From contig OZ024935.1 of assembly GCA_964017235.1 (NCBI GenBank), forward strand, positions 90,271,207-90,335,206: a stretch of DNA of 64,000 nucleotides, written 5' to 3'. Position 1 is the first letter of the stretch, and every line of letters starts with the position of its first letter. The stretch comes from Sabellastarte sp. h YS-2021 (taxonomy: Eukaryota > Annelida > Polychaeta > Sabellida > Sabellidae). Below the pieces are notes generated by a model. The model had not been told where the DNA came from and made no database searches. It saw only the letters and a list, made by a program, of their open reading frames with translations. The translations under genes were made by a program, and so were the position numbers. Of this stretch, positions 33,170-45,861 are shown in pieces.

Positions 33170-35100
33170 TACCTCCTCGTCCTTTTTTCAATGCCTATTG
33201 CGGAAGTAAATTCCAGATTCTCTGACTAGCTGACACTTTTCATTGAAATTTATTCTGTTATCTGGAATCCTGGGTTCAGTAGTATGTATAGGTATTTTTT
33301 GGATATTTTACCTGCACGCATGCGGTTTGAATACAATACAAAATTTAATACCATGACACACAAGGTAGAACAAAGAAAAGCCCAGGAAAAACAGAATTAA
33401 AGCTCTGAGAGTACAAATGCAGGGGAAAGATGTTTGATATTATAAGAGATCACATAATAACTACACTGAATGACTCTCTTTTTAATAGGTAATAGAATTT
33501 TTACATCCAGTTTTAGTAAAATGAAATCAGTTTTCAAAAAGTCAAAGATAATTGATCTTTATACAACTGTATTAGAGGAGACAATGCACATATTCACTGT
33601 AATAAAATTCTATGTAATTTATCAATTCTTTATAGTGTCAAATATACTTTTAACAGCAACATCCTAACATTAATCAGATATCTTGTTCATATAATGACAT
33701 AACTTAATTTAATATTTATTTGTTTATTATTTATTTATTACATTATTTTGTATTAATCTGTTAGTATATTACATTGAAACAAATTTATTACTTTTTATTT
33801 AATCTAAAGAGACTTACCTTATTTGACTTACACGCAACAAAATATTCAAGCTGTAATTTCATTTAAAAAAACTGACTTATCCCACTTAAACTAAATATCT
33901 CCAAAAACTGAAATTAAAACATCAACCCAGTTTGCTAAATTTTATGCATAAATAATTTTTTTTTTCAAAGTGCCATCAGCTTTATAATTTTGTTCTACAC
34001 TCCCATGATAAACTGACAAAACTCTTTGCATAGAAAACAATGGCACAGGAAAACTTGAGTATCAAAGCTCATCTGCTATTGATCAGAATCGGCCATTACT
34101 GAACATAACACTACAAAAAGCCTGACTCCCTAATTGTCACAGTTATAGGCAGGCTTTGGCCCCCTATGTACGTTATTCATTTCCTTACAAATTACACAGT
34201 CATTGACAGTACATTGTCCTAATCAAATTGCCAGCAGTTTTATATGACAGGAGCATTGGAGTCAAATATACAATCAGTTACAAAACATTTACCCGGTATA
34301 TATTCTGGGGGGTATTTACACATTTTGAATATTTATTGTTTTAATGGACATACTGCTAATATGCCAGTAATCCTATGCTGAAGTAATATAATGCAATTTA
34401 TTTTGGTCAAAGTGGCCTGCCCACTCCAATGATTATACAAACAAGTTGATATCGCTAATGTTACAACTGCTGTGACATACTTTTAAGTCAAGGGAAAAGT
34501 GAAATGAGATTTCAATATCCATATTAAACTCTATTTTGACTATACATATCTTTTAATATGTGAATATTGATGATCAAACTATAGGGAACTGATAAACTAC
34601 AACACTATTTTGAAACTTATTCCTGTTGGGTGCTCAGGAAACGATCTTAAAAATTCATGAAGATTTACGATGTAATACTCATGCCAAGCACTGGTATAAT
34701 ATGCACATCTTCACTTGACATGTGATATATTTATTGGTATATGTCATTCGAGAAGTTTCTTTTTATATACACTGGTGATGTTCCAGTAGATGGACAACAA
34801 TTTCTATCGGATCGGTGGGCATGGTCAGCAAATATCATAGAAATCGAGCTACAATAATGACCAGAAGTTGTTTATTTATGAATTTATTATACTATTTTTT
34901 TTTTAATTTTTCAATATTTTGTTCAGTTTAAACTAAGTTGAAAGAAGTCAAATATCTGAGCATATTGCAGGTTTAGTGCTTACAAAAAGCCTGAATAAAT
35001 CTAGTAAAATATGATCACTCATCCAGTGCCCACTTTCCTCCTCAAGGATTGCTTGGATATATTACTTCTTCCAGTTACAAAAATTGAATTCTTGTCTTAA
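33170..35100. other. AT-rich intron, nothing recognised
   Basis: No supported feature. A 65-codon frame at 33470-33667 has no domain signature. Confidence 0.45.
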
Positions 35101-35112
35101 GGGTGTCTTCTA

Positions 35113-35868
35113 GTAAGCTAAATTAAACCTAGATAAGACTGAGTTCATTATTTTCGGTTCCCAGGTTCAGCTTTAGAAATTAGATTCATACCTCCCTGTC
35201 AGGCTATTGGAAACTTTCATTCAGCCAGCAGTCACTGTAAAGAATCTTGTTTGGTTTGGTGCAAATTTTCCCTTTACTGATCATGTATGCGATATTTGTA
35301 AGACCCATTTGTTGAAATTTGTGACCTCAGGTGACAACACCTGACAGGTGTGGCTACTATCCTTGCAGCAAATGCTTTGGTCAGTTGTCATCTTGACCAC
35401 TGTAATTCCCTCTTGAGAAGTCTGGTCAGTTTTAACATGTGAAAACTACTCTGTACTTAAAACACCCTTGCTAGGATTGTCACTAACTGCAATAGACATA
35501 CATGGGTTGAATACTTTTGCATCTTTAAAACAGCTATATAGGCCTAGAAGTTTCTCCACAGTGGTCACCCAAGCTATTTTTGGAGGTTTCTCAATTTTAT
35601 CTTTCTGTACAAGCATCTAAGAAACATTACAGTCATAGTTTTACGTTTGATGCTTCCCACAGTTTTCGTAAAAAGCTCAAATCTCATCTCTTCAACAGGG
35701 CTTTGGCCCATAACTGTAATAAATGTATCTGGCATCTCCAATAAATTTAAGGTCTGTCTGTGGAATTCTGATTGTTTTTAAATTAGTTTACTGATGTTGT
35801 GCCTTAGAGTGTGCATTGGCAGAGATTAAGAGCTATAAAAGTACTGCATAGAATAGAATGGAATCATA
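35113..35868 (+). mobile_element. L2/CR1-like LINE, family 1, decayed 3' part
   Basis: The reading KLNLDKTEFIIFGS, then TVKNLVWFGANFPFTDHVC, then HLDHCN-like and FNM..LCT blocks follows the order of the copy at 53.3-55.2 kb, with several stops and frame changes. It ends GTGCCTTAGAG..GCTATAAAAGTACTG and GAATAGAATGG, the same 3' end as 11588-11885. Confidence 0.85.
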
Positions 35869-35879
35869 TAACTTTTTGG

Positions 35880-38800
35880 ATTTAAGTTAAGACCTGACTG
35901 TTGTCAAATTATATGTAGTCCACAGAACTACATTGGTGGGAACACACAAAATACTAAGCATGTTTTTGTGTCCCTGTCATTTACAGTCTTTTGAGACATC
36001 TACAACTACAAAGCTCTCACAAAGCAAAGCGCAGATATCCACCTGAGGGTGGCTCAAAAAATTGGGGTAAATTCTAGCAATGTTTGTTCATTTATTTTGG
36101 TGTTATCAAGAAAATGGACAAACACATTCAAAAACATAACCTCTTGCTGGAAGAGACATACTGATTATTACAAACAACTTTTGAGACCCTACTATTTGCC
36201 ATCTTTTTAGACAACTGAAATAAATTTCCATTCAGTGCTAGCAGCATCATTCAGGTACATCATTTTTCTTTCAAATTACAAGACATGGGACCATTTATTA
36301 TTTAAGATCTTTGCAAGATTTTTATCACTGTTCCTTTTAAGTTGAATATTTAAACAGAAAACAGAAAACATCTTATAAAGAATTTTTATCAGAAGTAAAT
36401 ATCACTACTTCAAGTTGGGACATCTGATACATCTCCGCAGTAAATAAAAAAATTAAATGCTTACATAATGAACTTTTTTCCTTAATATATTTGGTATTTT
36501 AGACACACACAAATCAATCCCCAAGCCCACCCATTTTTATGGTTTTATGCCGGTATTAAGTATTTACCACAGTCATGTTGTCCTAAGCTGGAGCTGTACC
36601 CATCACCTCTAGGTAGAGGATTAAGTGATTATTTGCCACACTTGTTAACTGGGCCACTGAAGAACTTGAAATTCTATTGAAATCTCAAAATATGATTCTT
36701 TTCCCAGTGAGACTTATGACTTAGACTAGTTGATCATGTACCAGTCACACAACTGAGGCGGTACAACCAGCGATTATAGGATTTTTGGTAATGGAACTGA
36801 CTCCCAGGACGCCTTATATCTTCCAAGATTTGGTGTAACCACAAGATTTGACACAAATGGCTACCGATTGGACACTAATGGCTATTGATACGACAGTAGT
36901 ACAAACGTTGACCAAGCAAGGCAACCTACATTAACCTCAACTCATCTTCAGTAGCCATGGAACAAACACGTGATACCAAAACACGGTCCAGTCAAAACCT
37001 TGTATACACTGTAGACCACACCTTCAGTTGCCGTATGAAAAACTTCATCTGTGCATTCTCGCGGTACCGAATTCAGGCACGGAATCTTTAAACATTTTCA
37101 AACTCCTCTAGCATGTGCAAGGAATTGGATGTTTGCCCACTGTGTCACAAGTTCACATAAGGATGCCAGACATTAGTTGAAGGACAGAAACATTTTACCC
37201 AACGCGTACTACCGCGGGACATACTGCCTGTAATGTGATTGGGGTTATTTACTACAAATAAACGTAGGTCCCTTTAGATTCAACTTACGAGAGTTCAACT
37301 GTGTGTATTATGGTTATTTTATTCATTTTGACAATTTGTATTCATGGTTATGTAATTTGCATTAACTTGAATTTTGGTGTACTTTCATTCAATAACAAGT
37401 CACACTATCGGGTACCAACAGATGTCAAATTCTCAGACTGTACAGAATTAATAGATAACCGACATGTTTCAGAAACATTTGCACTACAACACAGTCTAAA
37501 ATTGTTTCATTATTATATAGGACTAATAAACTGCTAGTGAATGTTTGACAAAAGGCAGTTTCTTTAGAAATAAAAATGTACCCAGACAGACAGCCCAAGA
37601 AACATCTGATAAATCATAAATCATAATATAACCTAATTATTAGTGTGGTGAAACAAAAAGTTTCCTGACGGTCACTCTTTACAGCTGGACTCATATCATA
37701 CAAGATACACATAACACTGTACACATTAAATTTCTCACTTTTTTATTCAACTTACATCTGACACATATTTAAATTACCACAGTAAATTGTGCTCAATACT
37801 TAAGTATAGTGTAAACTTTAAGGGAAATTCTGATGGAAATTTTAGGGCATTTATTTCAAAATACATTTAAGCCTCGACATTAAAATACTCATTGCATTAA
37901 ATATTATTAAACAGTAAAGCAGCTACAGAGAGCTTTAAATTAATCAGACACACTACATTGTCATTGATTACTGCATCAAGTAATGAATGGAGATGATAAA
38001 TTTTCCACAACAAAGTGAGGTGTTGGGTGGAGGTGGAGAGAGAGGAATTGTCTGTGGAATTGCAATAACAAGCTTTATATCGAGCTTATAATACAACTAT
38101 TTTTAACAATACAAGTGAACATAAACTGTATTGTGAAATGCTACACCATACAAATGAAACACATTTCAAAGAAAACTACCTTTAAGAAATGCTCTGACAG
38201 TTATATTTACAAGATCCTATTCTCTCTTTTTTCACTAATTAATAATGAAGTAGCTAAAATGAGCAGAATACTTGGGAGTTTGTTCCATACATTTCTTACG
38301 CTTCCCCAGTTTTAACTAAGTCTATGGTTGTGGGTTTTAACACAATCTCTTGGGCTTACAGTAGAGATGGCACCGTGTTTGATATCTTCTGTAAATTTCG
38401 TCAAAGGGTTTTTGTGACGATTTTGTGAACTGTTCGCGAAAATGTCACAAATAAAATGGTAAACTAAGACAAAATATTGTAAAAGTACACACATTTTGTT
38501 TTTTTTAAAGAACTAAAGCAGTTTAGAAGACTTGTTTTTATTTTGTTTTGTTTTTTTTCACTTACTCTCTAGTTCCTGTTAACATCATTTTCATTTTGTG
38601 TTTTCACTTCCTGTCCAGCACTTCCTGTTGACATTACGTAATGATAAATTGTAAAAAGTTTTTCGCTATACTTTGTTTGGGATAATAAATATTTGTTGGA
38701 ATATGGGGTTTTAGGTTGGTAGTATATTGCATGTTTGTTTATTTCAATTTCAACAATATTATCGCCCATCAATGGAATTTCTCGATATTGTCCGTTAATA

Positions 38801-39720
38801 AAACACCTGAATGATCCATGATATCGCGAGCTATGATGCAGTCCCTAGCTTACAGACACAAACACTGAAGTAGTTTTTGAAAACAACTTGAGTAGTGGCC
38901 ATATTTCGGTAAAGAGTATGGTACAAAACTGCTCCCTGCCAAAAAAAACTTATTATGTACTTGTTTTATGTGTTATAAAGTGGATTTTTAAAATTACAAT
39001 ATGAACTGATGCAAACACAAGAGTCATATCAATTAACATTTGGCAGGGTCAATAATATAGTTTATACTATAAGTCAGTGCTGAAACTTGGCATATTTGAC
39101 CCTGAATTTCCTGAGTATGATTATTTCTATTGCAAATTCAGTCATGATTGATGTTTCCTTCTGGGATATGATAATATAAGTGTTGCCAATGTCAAACAGC
39201 AATTAAATATTAATATTACTTTTATATATTCTGTCGTGTGTGAAGTTGAGATGTATTACAATGCTAAACAGTATCAGGTTTGTAATTTTAATCTGACTTT
39301 TAAAAATCTAAATTCTGATTTATACTTCCTCTGAAAATAGATTCAAACCATTATACATGAAAGTAAAGATAGACAAAAGCACCACAGAGCACATTTCTGA
39401 AAATATTGTTGAAAAATCTGATTAATATTAATTTCCTGAAGATTAGGTGACATAAAGGTATACTTACTTACAGTAAACATCCGGATACTGTGTTAGCACT
39501 TTGATCTCACAGGAATGTAACTTAAAAGCTATTGAGGTATATTCAGCTGTCTGGAAATCTAAATCCCAATTATGGAATTTTTCAAAAAATATGGCCTTGA
39601 TGTATATTAACTTTTTAATTCATTACATCAGGCTGTATTTTGAACAACATGTTCATTTCAAATTTGATAATGCTAAACTTCTAAATTGTAATTGAACTTT
39701 TATAGCACTTAATCTCTGCT
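35880..39720. other. AT-rich intron, no supported gene
   Basis: 36750-37270 is less AT-rich and has a strong - strand donor-like CTC|GTAAGT at about 37289, but no matching acceptor or frame, so I do not call an exon. The 78-codon frame at 37301-37537 is unremarkable. Confidence 0.4.
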
Positions 39721-39731
39721 GACTGGTGATT

Positions 39732-40367
39732 TAGGGATTGTGATTACGTTGACAGAGTGTGTTTAATATGCCGTATTTCAGATGTTGATGTGAACTTCGG
39801 AACCATTTCGAAGTAAAAAATGTTTCGGCTTCAGAAGCAAATTTTGGTTGCCAATCCACCTATTAAGATACAATATATATGTATAACATAGCAAATACTT
39901 TAAAATAAGGTTTGGGGTGATATACCGAGTGAAATTTTAATTTATCTTTGATTTTGAGAGCAATATAGTGGGCTTTAAATATGCATGCAGGAGATTACCA
40001 ATGCGAATATGCAAATCTTTTTTTTTTCGCAATTTATTTGCAATTTTGGGGGAAAATGTAGCTGAAAGTAAAGAATATATGGAATTATTAAAACAAAAAA
40101 ATTGAAAACGTCAGGAAACATGGACAAGAGAATCTCAATTTATATGACTTCAGTCTGACTCCTGGAATGACTCCAATCTGAGCCTGACTATTGAATTCTG
40201 GTCTATTAAAATCTCAGCTTACTCAATCCAGACATACGCTTAGTTGATTTTACTGCAAACTGTAACACAGCACTTGGCAAAATATGAATGGGATTTTTTT
40301 TTTTTTTTTTTTTTGAGGTCACATTGTCTATTGGACTCCATTTTTCAGAGGTAATTCGTGATCACTG
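39732..40367. mobile_element. Old copy of the 0.95-kb hAT element
   Basis: The start TAGGGATTGTGATTACG and following TATTTCAGA.., AGAAGC.AATTTTGGTT and GGACTCCATTTTTC.GAG blocks match 52351-53306 in order. It is shorter, diverged, and carries a 38-base T run. Flanking duplications are no longer visible. Confidence 0.65.
40276..40313 (+). repeat. Poly-T run
   Basis: A nearly pure T homopolymer inside the old hAT copy. Its length may be unstable or mis-assembled. Confidence 0.9.
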
Positions 40368-40556
40368 AGACTCTAGGGCACAACAAAACAAAACCAAAGC
40401 AAACATTGTAAAACACATAATATAAATTAAACTCAAAACTTCAAGATCACATTCAAGATATTCTATACCAGGAATCTGTTAGAACCAGAAATTAGTTTTA
40501 ACTGTGAGGTGATATATCGGAGGTTTATTGTGAGACAGTGACAGATAATTACTCAC

Positions 40557-40581
40557 CGATACCATCCTTCTTTTGATTAAG
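40557..40581 (-). CDS. Candidate start exon of the type II membrane protein (25 nt)
   Basis: On the - strand CTCTTTTACCCTGCAG precedes, and GTGAGT follows, a 25-nt segment containing AAGG-ATG-G, with the preferred A at -3 and G at +4. Its last nine bases, ATG GTA TCG, end in phase 0 and join in frame to TGT ATG CGG at 20441, giving MVSC before MRSMPSLQRK. Splice strength, start context and frame agree, but the exon is tiny, the intron would be 20 kb, and it could also be chance or the 3' end of a longer first exon. Confidence 0.4.
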
Positions 40582-40839
40582 CTGCAGGGTAAAAGAGACT
40601 TAATAATCCAACTAGATCATGACTTGGTCCCAATACACCTGAAAATATATAACTGATTTACTCCATATTGAGAATCAATAGATCAGTTGTCCAGGTGCTT
40701 AATCTCTGTATCTACGGATTCTACAGTATTCAATTCGTTAGGCATAAATCATCAGACGTTAGACACATTCCAAGTTGCACCCAGGGAGGCAATCCGGTGT
40801 TCAATAGTTAGAAACTAAGGTGGAAACGATTTCTGAAAT

Positions 40840-41090
40840 AAGTTGGTTTTTAGTTGACTATTGAAACATGAGAGATTTGAAGCACTGTGTAATGTGTATA
40901 TAATGTGGAAGATCATTCCATAACATTGGGCCATCATATGAGAAACTGTTGTTGAAGTGGACCTTTGATTTATGGATAGAAGAACAATAATGAGGAACCT
41001 GGAGCAACATATTTTCGGGATTTGAGCATCTTGTGTTCACTGCAGATTTGTACAAGGAAATATATGGTGCCAAATACTTATACAATGAGT
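40840..41090 (-). mobile_element. LINE C-terminal fragment
   Basis: The 75-codon frame includes YKSAVNTRCSNPENMLLQVP, HKSKVHFNNSFSYDGP and MLWNDLPHYIHIT, the last conserved block of L2/CR1-type proteins (SYDGPMLWNDLP). It abuts satellite B at 41090. Confidence 0.8.
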
Positions 41091-41091
41091 T

Positions 41092-41860
41092 ACAGGTCTA
41101 CAATGTCACTATGTTATAGCTGTACCAAAAGTAGGTTAGTAAGATATTTAAACAAAAGTCTCTAAATGCAATAGTTTTGGAGTTACAAATGATGTACTCA
41201 ACAGTTAGAACCTCAAAGTAGCTATTGCCCAGCTATGCAATGATCTACAAGTTTGCAATTTCACTATGTTATAGTTGACCCAAAAGTAGGTGAACAACAT
41301 ATTTACAGAAAACACTCTAAATGCCATAGTTTTCAAGTGATTTACTCAACAGTGAGAATCTAAAAGTAGATATTGCTCAGCTATGCAATGAGCTACCAGT
41401 TTTAAATTTTACTATGTTATAGCTGACTCAAAGGTAGCTGAATAACATATTTATACAAACTTCTCTAAATGCAATAGTTTTCAAGTTACAAGGGATTTTA
41501 CTCACTATGGAAGGTACTGAAAAATCAGAGAGTAGCTATTACTCGCTTAGCTATTGGGATAGATTCCCAAGTTACTCACCATGTTGCAGCTGTAGAAAAA
41601 CTAGCTGAATAACATATTTTAACAAAATGCTCTACATGCAATTATGCAGCAAAATGTATTTTAAAAATTCATAAAAAATAATTAAGAAAGATCCAGGCCT
41701 GAATGCCGCCTGATACTCACACAAGGAAATTTACTTGTGCTCTAGTTTTTCAGTTTCAAGTGATTTACTCAATAGTGAGTCATTCAAAGTAGTTATTAAT
41801 CAGCTACACAAGTACCTACAGGCTTAAAAATTCATTGTGTGCCCATTTAAATATTCGCTG
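41092..41860 (+). repeat. Satellite B fragment, about five units
   Basis: Units with TATGTTATAGCTG.CC, AGTAGGT.A.TAACATATTTA and TTTACTCAACAGT. They end in the diverged terminal unit (GGAAGGTACTGAAAAATC) seen in the full element, then run into a further partial unit and satellite F. Confidence 0.85.
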
Positions 41861-41869
41861 ATCAGAGGC

Positions 41870-42430
41870 CTTAGTCACATACAAACTTTGAACCCAGTGG
41901 GAGATCATTATAAGTGCAGCCTAAGTTTCCTGTAAGTTAAGGGCCTTTGAAAGTTCAGTTTCATTGTTTGACCTTGAAGGAGAGCCAGATGCTGAAATCT
42001 GACATCATCAGAAGATCCGCAGCCAGGGTTTCTTATAAGGTATATCGACATTCCAAAAATATACGAGCAATCATAAGTTTAGTTTCATCATTTAACCTTG
42101 AAGGATGGGACACAGGTCAAATCTTACCACATCAGAAAATTCACATCACAGTTATGGTTTCCTATAAGTTATCTGTACATACCAAATGTCTACAATTATT
42201 GTCAATCAATAACAAGTGAAATACAGACCCTTCAAGATAACTGTCCATGATTTGACCTTGGAAGAAGGGGTCAAAGGTCAAATCAGACAAAATGAGAAGA
42301 TTCACAGTATGTGATTTCCTACAGGTTGGTTGAACAAAGTGAACCTCTGGGAGCAAGAGTTTTAAAGTTACAAGTGATTTATTCAACAATGAGAAAGTTA
42401 AAGTAGCTATTTCTCTGCTATACAATGAGT
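41870..42430 (+). repeat. Satellite F units, then one satellite B unit
   Basis: Three units with TTGACCTTGAAGGA.., ATCTGACATCATCAGAAGAT and TTCCTATAAGTT. They switch at about 42360 to AAGTTACAAGTGATTTATTC, a B unit. The switch supports F and B being parts of one element family. Confidence 0.75.
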
Positions 42431-42439
42431 GGTATTACT

Positions 42440-42860
42440 GTATTGCGACAAAAAACCCGCTGACAACAGATATATAATTAAAATATACGTACCACTTTCA
42501 AATGAATATGAAATAGTAAAATTTAAGCATTAATTGTATTGTATGACATTTGCTAATTTTGCTGCAGAAGAATACAAGCTAAACCTGCTAATATAATAAA
42601 AATTTTAATTGAGTATAGCATGGACCTTTAAATTACACAGGCTGACACAAAGATAAATGGACATGAAAATAAATGGTCTTCAGAGTTTGGCTTATCTTAG
42701 TGGATTAAATAATTAAATTTCACAAAATAAATAACAAATGTCTTGATAAGCTTAATTTAAGCATATTCTGTTACTTAGTTCATGCAAGTTTGTTACTTAG
42801 ACCACTTTTATTTGAAAAATTATGAGGACCGTTTATCTTTGTGTCCACCCATGTACTGGT
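42440..42860. other. AT-rich DNA, nothing recognised
   Basis: No supported feature. Confidence 0.4.
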
Positions 42861-42868
42861 AGAAACTA

Positions 42869-43396
42869 TAGGGCTGCAAGCGAGCCCGAAAATGCGCCTC
42901 AATTCCTCGTTTTATAAGAATCGACTCGGACTCAGTTAATCGCTTGATTATCGCCCACGAAATAAACTGCTTCATATTTTGACATATCACGTCTTATAAA
43001 ATGGTTGCAAACCACACAACAGGAAAGAATTTTGATAATTTATTGAATTTTGGGGAAAAGACGCATTCATAATGCAAAATATAAGAAACTTTAACCATCT
43101 TTATATTGCGAGATTTGAGGCGACTTCGAAATACGCTATAATAAAATGCCATCTTATAAAACGTTGTTACACAATGAACTAAAGCTTGCAAATACTTAAA
43201 ATATAAAATACTGAAACGGAAACGCCTTATATTAGTAAAATATATAAATATATTAATATATTTAAAGAAAAAATTGAATTTTGTAGTAGATTTTACATCT
43301 ATGCTTAGTTTTCGAAGACCCAGTTCACTTTTCTTGCCTCGAGTATTGAACTGAATCGTTTCGTTTCCGAGTAACCGAAGAATCGTTGCAGCCTTA
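42869..43396. mobile_element. hAT-type MITE, about 528 bp
   Basis: The left end TAGGGCTGCAAGCGA and the reverse complement of the right end (TAAGGCTGCAACGATTC) fit hAT termini. AGAAACTA before the left end and AGAAACTT four bases after the right end look like an imperfect 8-bp duplication. No open frame of substance. Confidence 0.75.
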
Positions 43397-43813
43397 GTAC
43401 AGAAACTTTACTAGAAAGAAACTCATGTAATTTTCACCAAGAACATCACTACACATTAAATGACAGTCAATTTGGCAATAATTATAACAGCTGCAATAAT
43501 AAACGATTCCTTGAAAATAATATATTTATACAATTTTCTCAGTTTCACAGAACAAAATTTACTTTGAAAAGAATTCCTGTTAACAATTCTGTCAACACAA
43601 GAGGCGATAACAGATTCCTCTTTCGATGCTGTATTTTACTTTATGTGGTATTAATTTTTAAAGCATGCTATACGGTAAAATCGTACAAAAACAGACATAA
43701 AATTAGTGTACATTAATAATATGATATTATGTTATATTATTTCAACATAATAGTATTTTTAAAGCAATAAAGAGAGACTAAAGAGAGAGAAAAAAGTTAT
43801 TTTCTGAATGGCA

Positions 43814-45012
43814 ACACGGTGGGTTCATTATAAAACCCGGACTTCCGGAAGGGCGGTCGGACCAGGGAGGTAGGGCGGTAGGGCGGTAGAATTGGGCAGT
43901 GGCTATATCTCCTAAGCTTTATTATGTATGATCCAAGTTCTTATTATTTTTGACAAGGTAGATGGTGTCTATTTATATAACCTTCACTTTCTTTAGTATC
44001 TGGTAGGAAGCTATAAATAGAAGACATTTTGCAAAACACAGGGCACCACCCATAGACAGGGCGGTGAACTAACCATTTGTCAGACCAGAAAAACTTCAAT
44101 TCTCTAAGCCTTCATACTAGTGCACCACCTATAGGTAGGGCGGTGAATTATCTGGTCAGTCATATAGCAATCAATAAACTTTCTGCAGCACTCTATGCAT
44201 GGTTTCAGGCCGGACTTCCAGAAGGGCGGTCGGACCAGGGCGGTAGAATTGGGCGGTGGCTATATCTCCTAAGATTTATTATGTATGTTGAGTAATGCTC
44301 CATGAATATCTTACTTTTAACGTATCTTATGTTATGTTTCCAGTTATGTTACCTAAAAAAGAGTATTCTCCACACAATAATGAACAATTTGGTGGTTGTC
44401 TTATTAAAATCAAGCAAATATTAAGGATTTTTCAGGTGCTTTAACTCAGCCTTTGATTTCCCAGTGTTTCTTAATTGGGCGATTTTTTTCCGTGGATGTT
44501 GGTGATGAATATCTTACTTTTAAGATATATTATGTTAAGTTTCCAGTTTAATTATCTATCTACGACTATTCTACACACAGTAATGAACAATTTGGTGGTT
44601 GTCTTGTTAAAATCAAGCAAATATTAAGCATTTTACAGGTACTTTAACTCAGCCCTTGATTTCTCAGTGTTTCTTAATTGGGCGATTTTTTCCGTGGATG
44701 TTGGTGATGAATATCTTACTTTTAAGATATATTATGTTAAGTTTCCAGTTTAATTATCTATCTACGACTATTCTACACACAGTAATGAACAATTTGGTGG
44801 TTGTCTTATTAAAATCAAGCAAATATTAAGCATTTTACAGGTACTTTAACTCAGCCCTTGATTTCCCAGTGTTCCTTAATTGGGCGATTTTTATTGGACC
44901 AGCATCTGTTCTCTGATTGGCTGGGCGGTAAGTAGGGCGGTGGTAAGGGCGGTCCGTAAATTGGTCCGGTTCCGATTCCGGTTCCGACTTTTATAAAGAA
45001 CCAACACGGTGT
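43814..45012. mobile_element. GGGCGGT-rich element with inverted ends and 200-bp internal repeats
   Basis: The left end ACACGGTGGGTTCATTATAA and the reverse complement of the right end (ACACCGTGTTGGTTCTTTAT) pair and continue into a CCGGA-rich part. GGGCGGT occurs many times near 43850, 44110, 44225 and 44930. Between them three units (GAATATCTTACTTTTAA at 44303, 44508 and 44709; 205- and 201-bp steps) form a tandem array. There is no transposase and I do not recognise the family. Confidence 0.65.
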
Positions 45013-45019
45013 CATACTA

Positions 45020-45855
45020 AAACTCGAAAATATAAAATATAGGGTACACCGGAAAATAGACACCATTATCAAAGTAGCTCCTGGCCAGCAAGTTAAACGA
45101 CTTTTTCATGATTAGATTATTTAGACAATCAGGGTAAACTACAAAACCCTTCATAAAAATTGGAGATTGCTTCACTGAATTTCAGTTAAATTTTAAGCTA
45201 AAAAGATTGGAATACCCTTGTACCAGGCACAGTTTGAGAATGGATCATCCTTTATTTATGAATATCAAATATCATTCTGTCGTCACACCAACATTGCCTG
45301 GTTGGCACATGGTTGGCAGATTTTGCCAACACTGGGCCACGTTGGGTCAGCGTTGCCTGTTGGTCCCATGACCTACAGATTTTGCCACATTGACTTGAAG
45401 ACCACTACTCAGGCTGAATATCTCTATATTTGCTACAGTTGGAGAAACTATCAACAGTTTTCGACATAAAAATAATATTCTCACTATAAAAATTCACAAT
45501 AAAAAAATTTCAACTGAATATTATAATTTTATCGTAATATTATAGACTATTAGGTTAAGACACTCTTTCACCATTGTTAACATTTGGTAGTGTGACTTAT
45601 CAGGGATTCCCTAAATTATGATCTGCCCATAATCTATCAATCATATAATTTTACTTGATATCAAGTTTAGAAAGTTTCTGAAATTACAACTCAGTGCAGA
45701 CAATATACATTTACTTATTAGGTCACTTCACAAACAAAAAATATAGACCCCAACAGACAGGTTTGAAATCAGTATTAGGATAGGGTGCCAGATGTATGCA
45801 CTCTGAAAACGTCTGACAAATATTAACTGGTTTCTGACCAATAAATTATGAACAT
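45020..45855. other. AT-rich DNA with a GTTGGC/GCCAAC repeat
   Basis: Around 45290-45360 short words TTGGCAGATTTTGCCAA and TGGGCCACGTTGGG repeat in both orientations. The 83-codon frame over them is not a gene. Confidence 0.4.
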
Positions 45856-45861
45856 TTGCTA

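Noticed and set aside
37280-37300. Strong - strand donor GTAAGT after CTC
   Set aside because: No acceptor, frame or start codon makes an exon with it; isolated donor-like sites are common in AT-rich DNA.
39440-39500. - strand GTAAGTAAG donor-like site with an upstream CAG
   Set aside because: It would give a 16-nt exon with no supporting frame.
45218-45469. 83-codon frame
   Set aside because: It covers short inverted GTTGGC/GCCAAC repeats; no domain.
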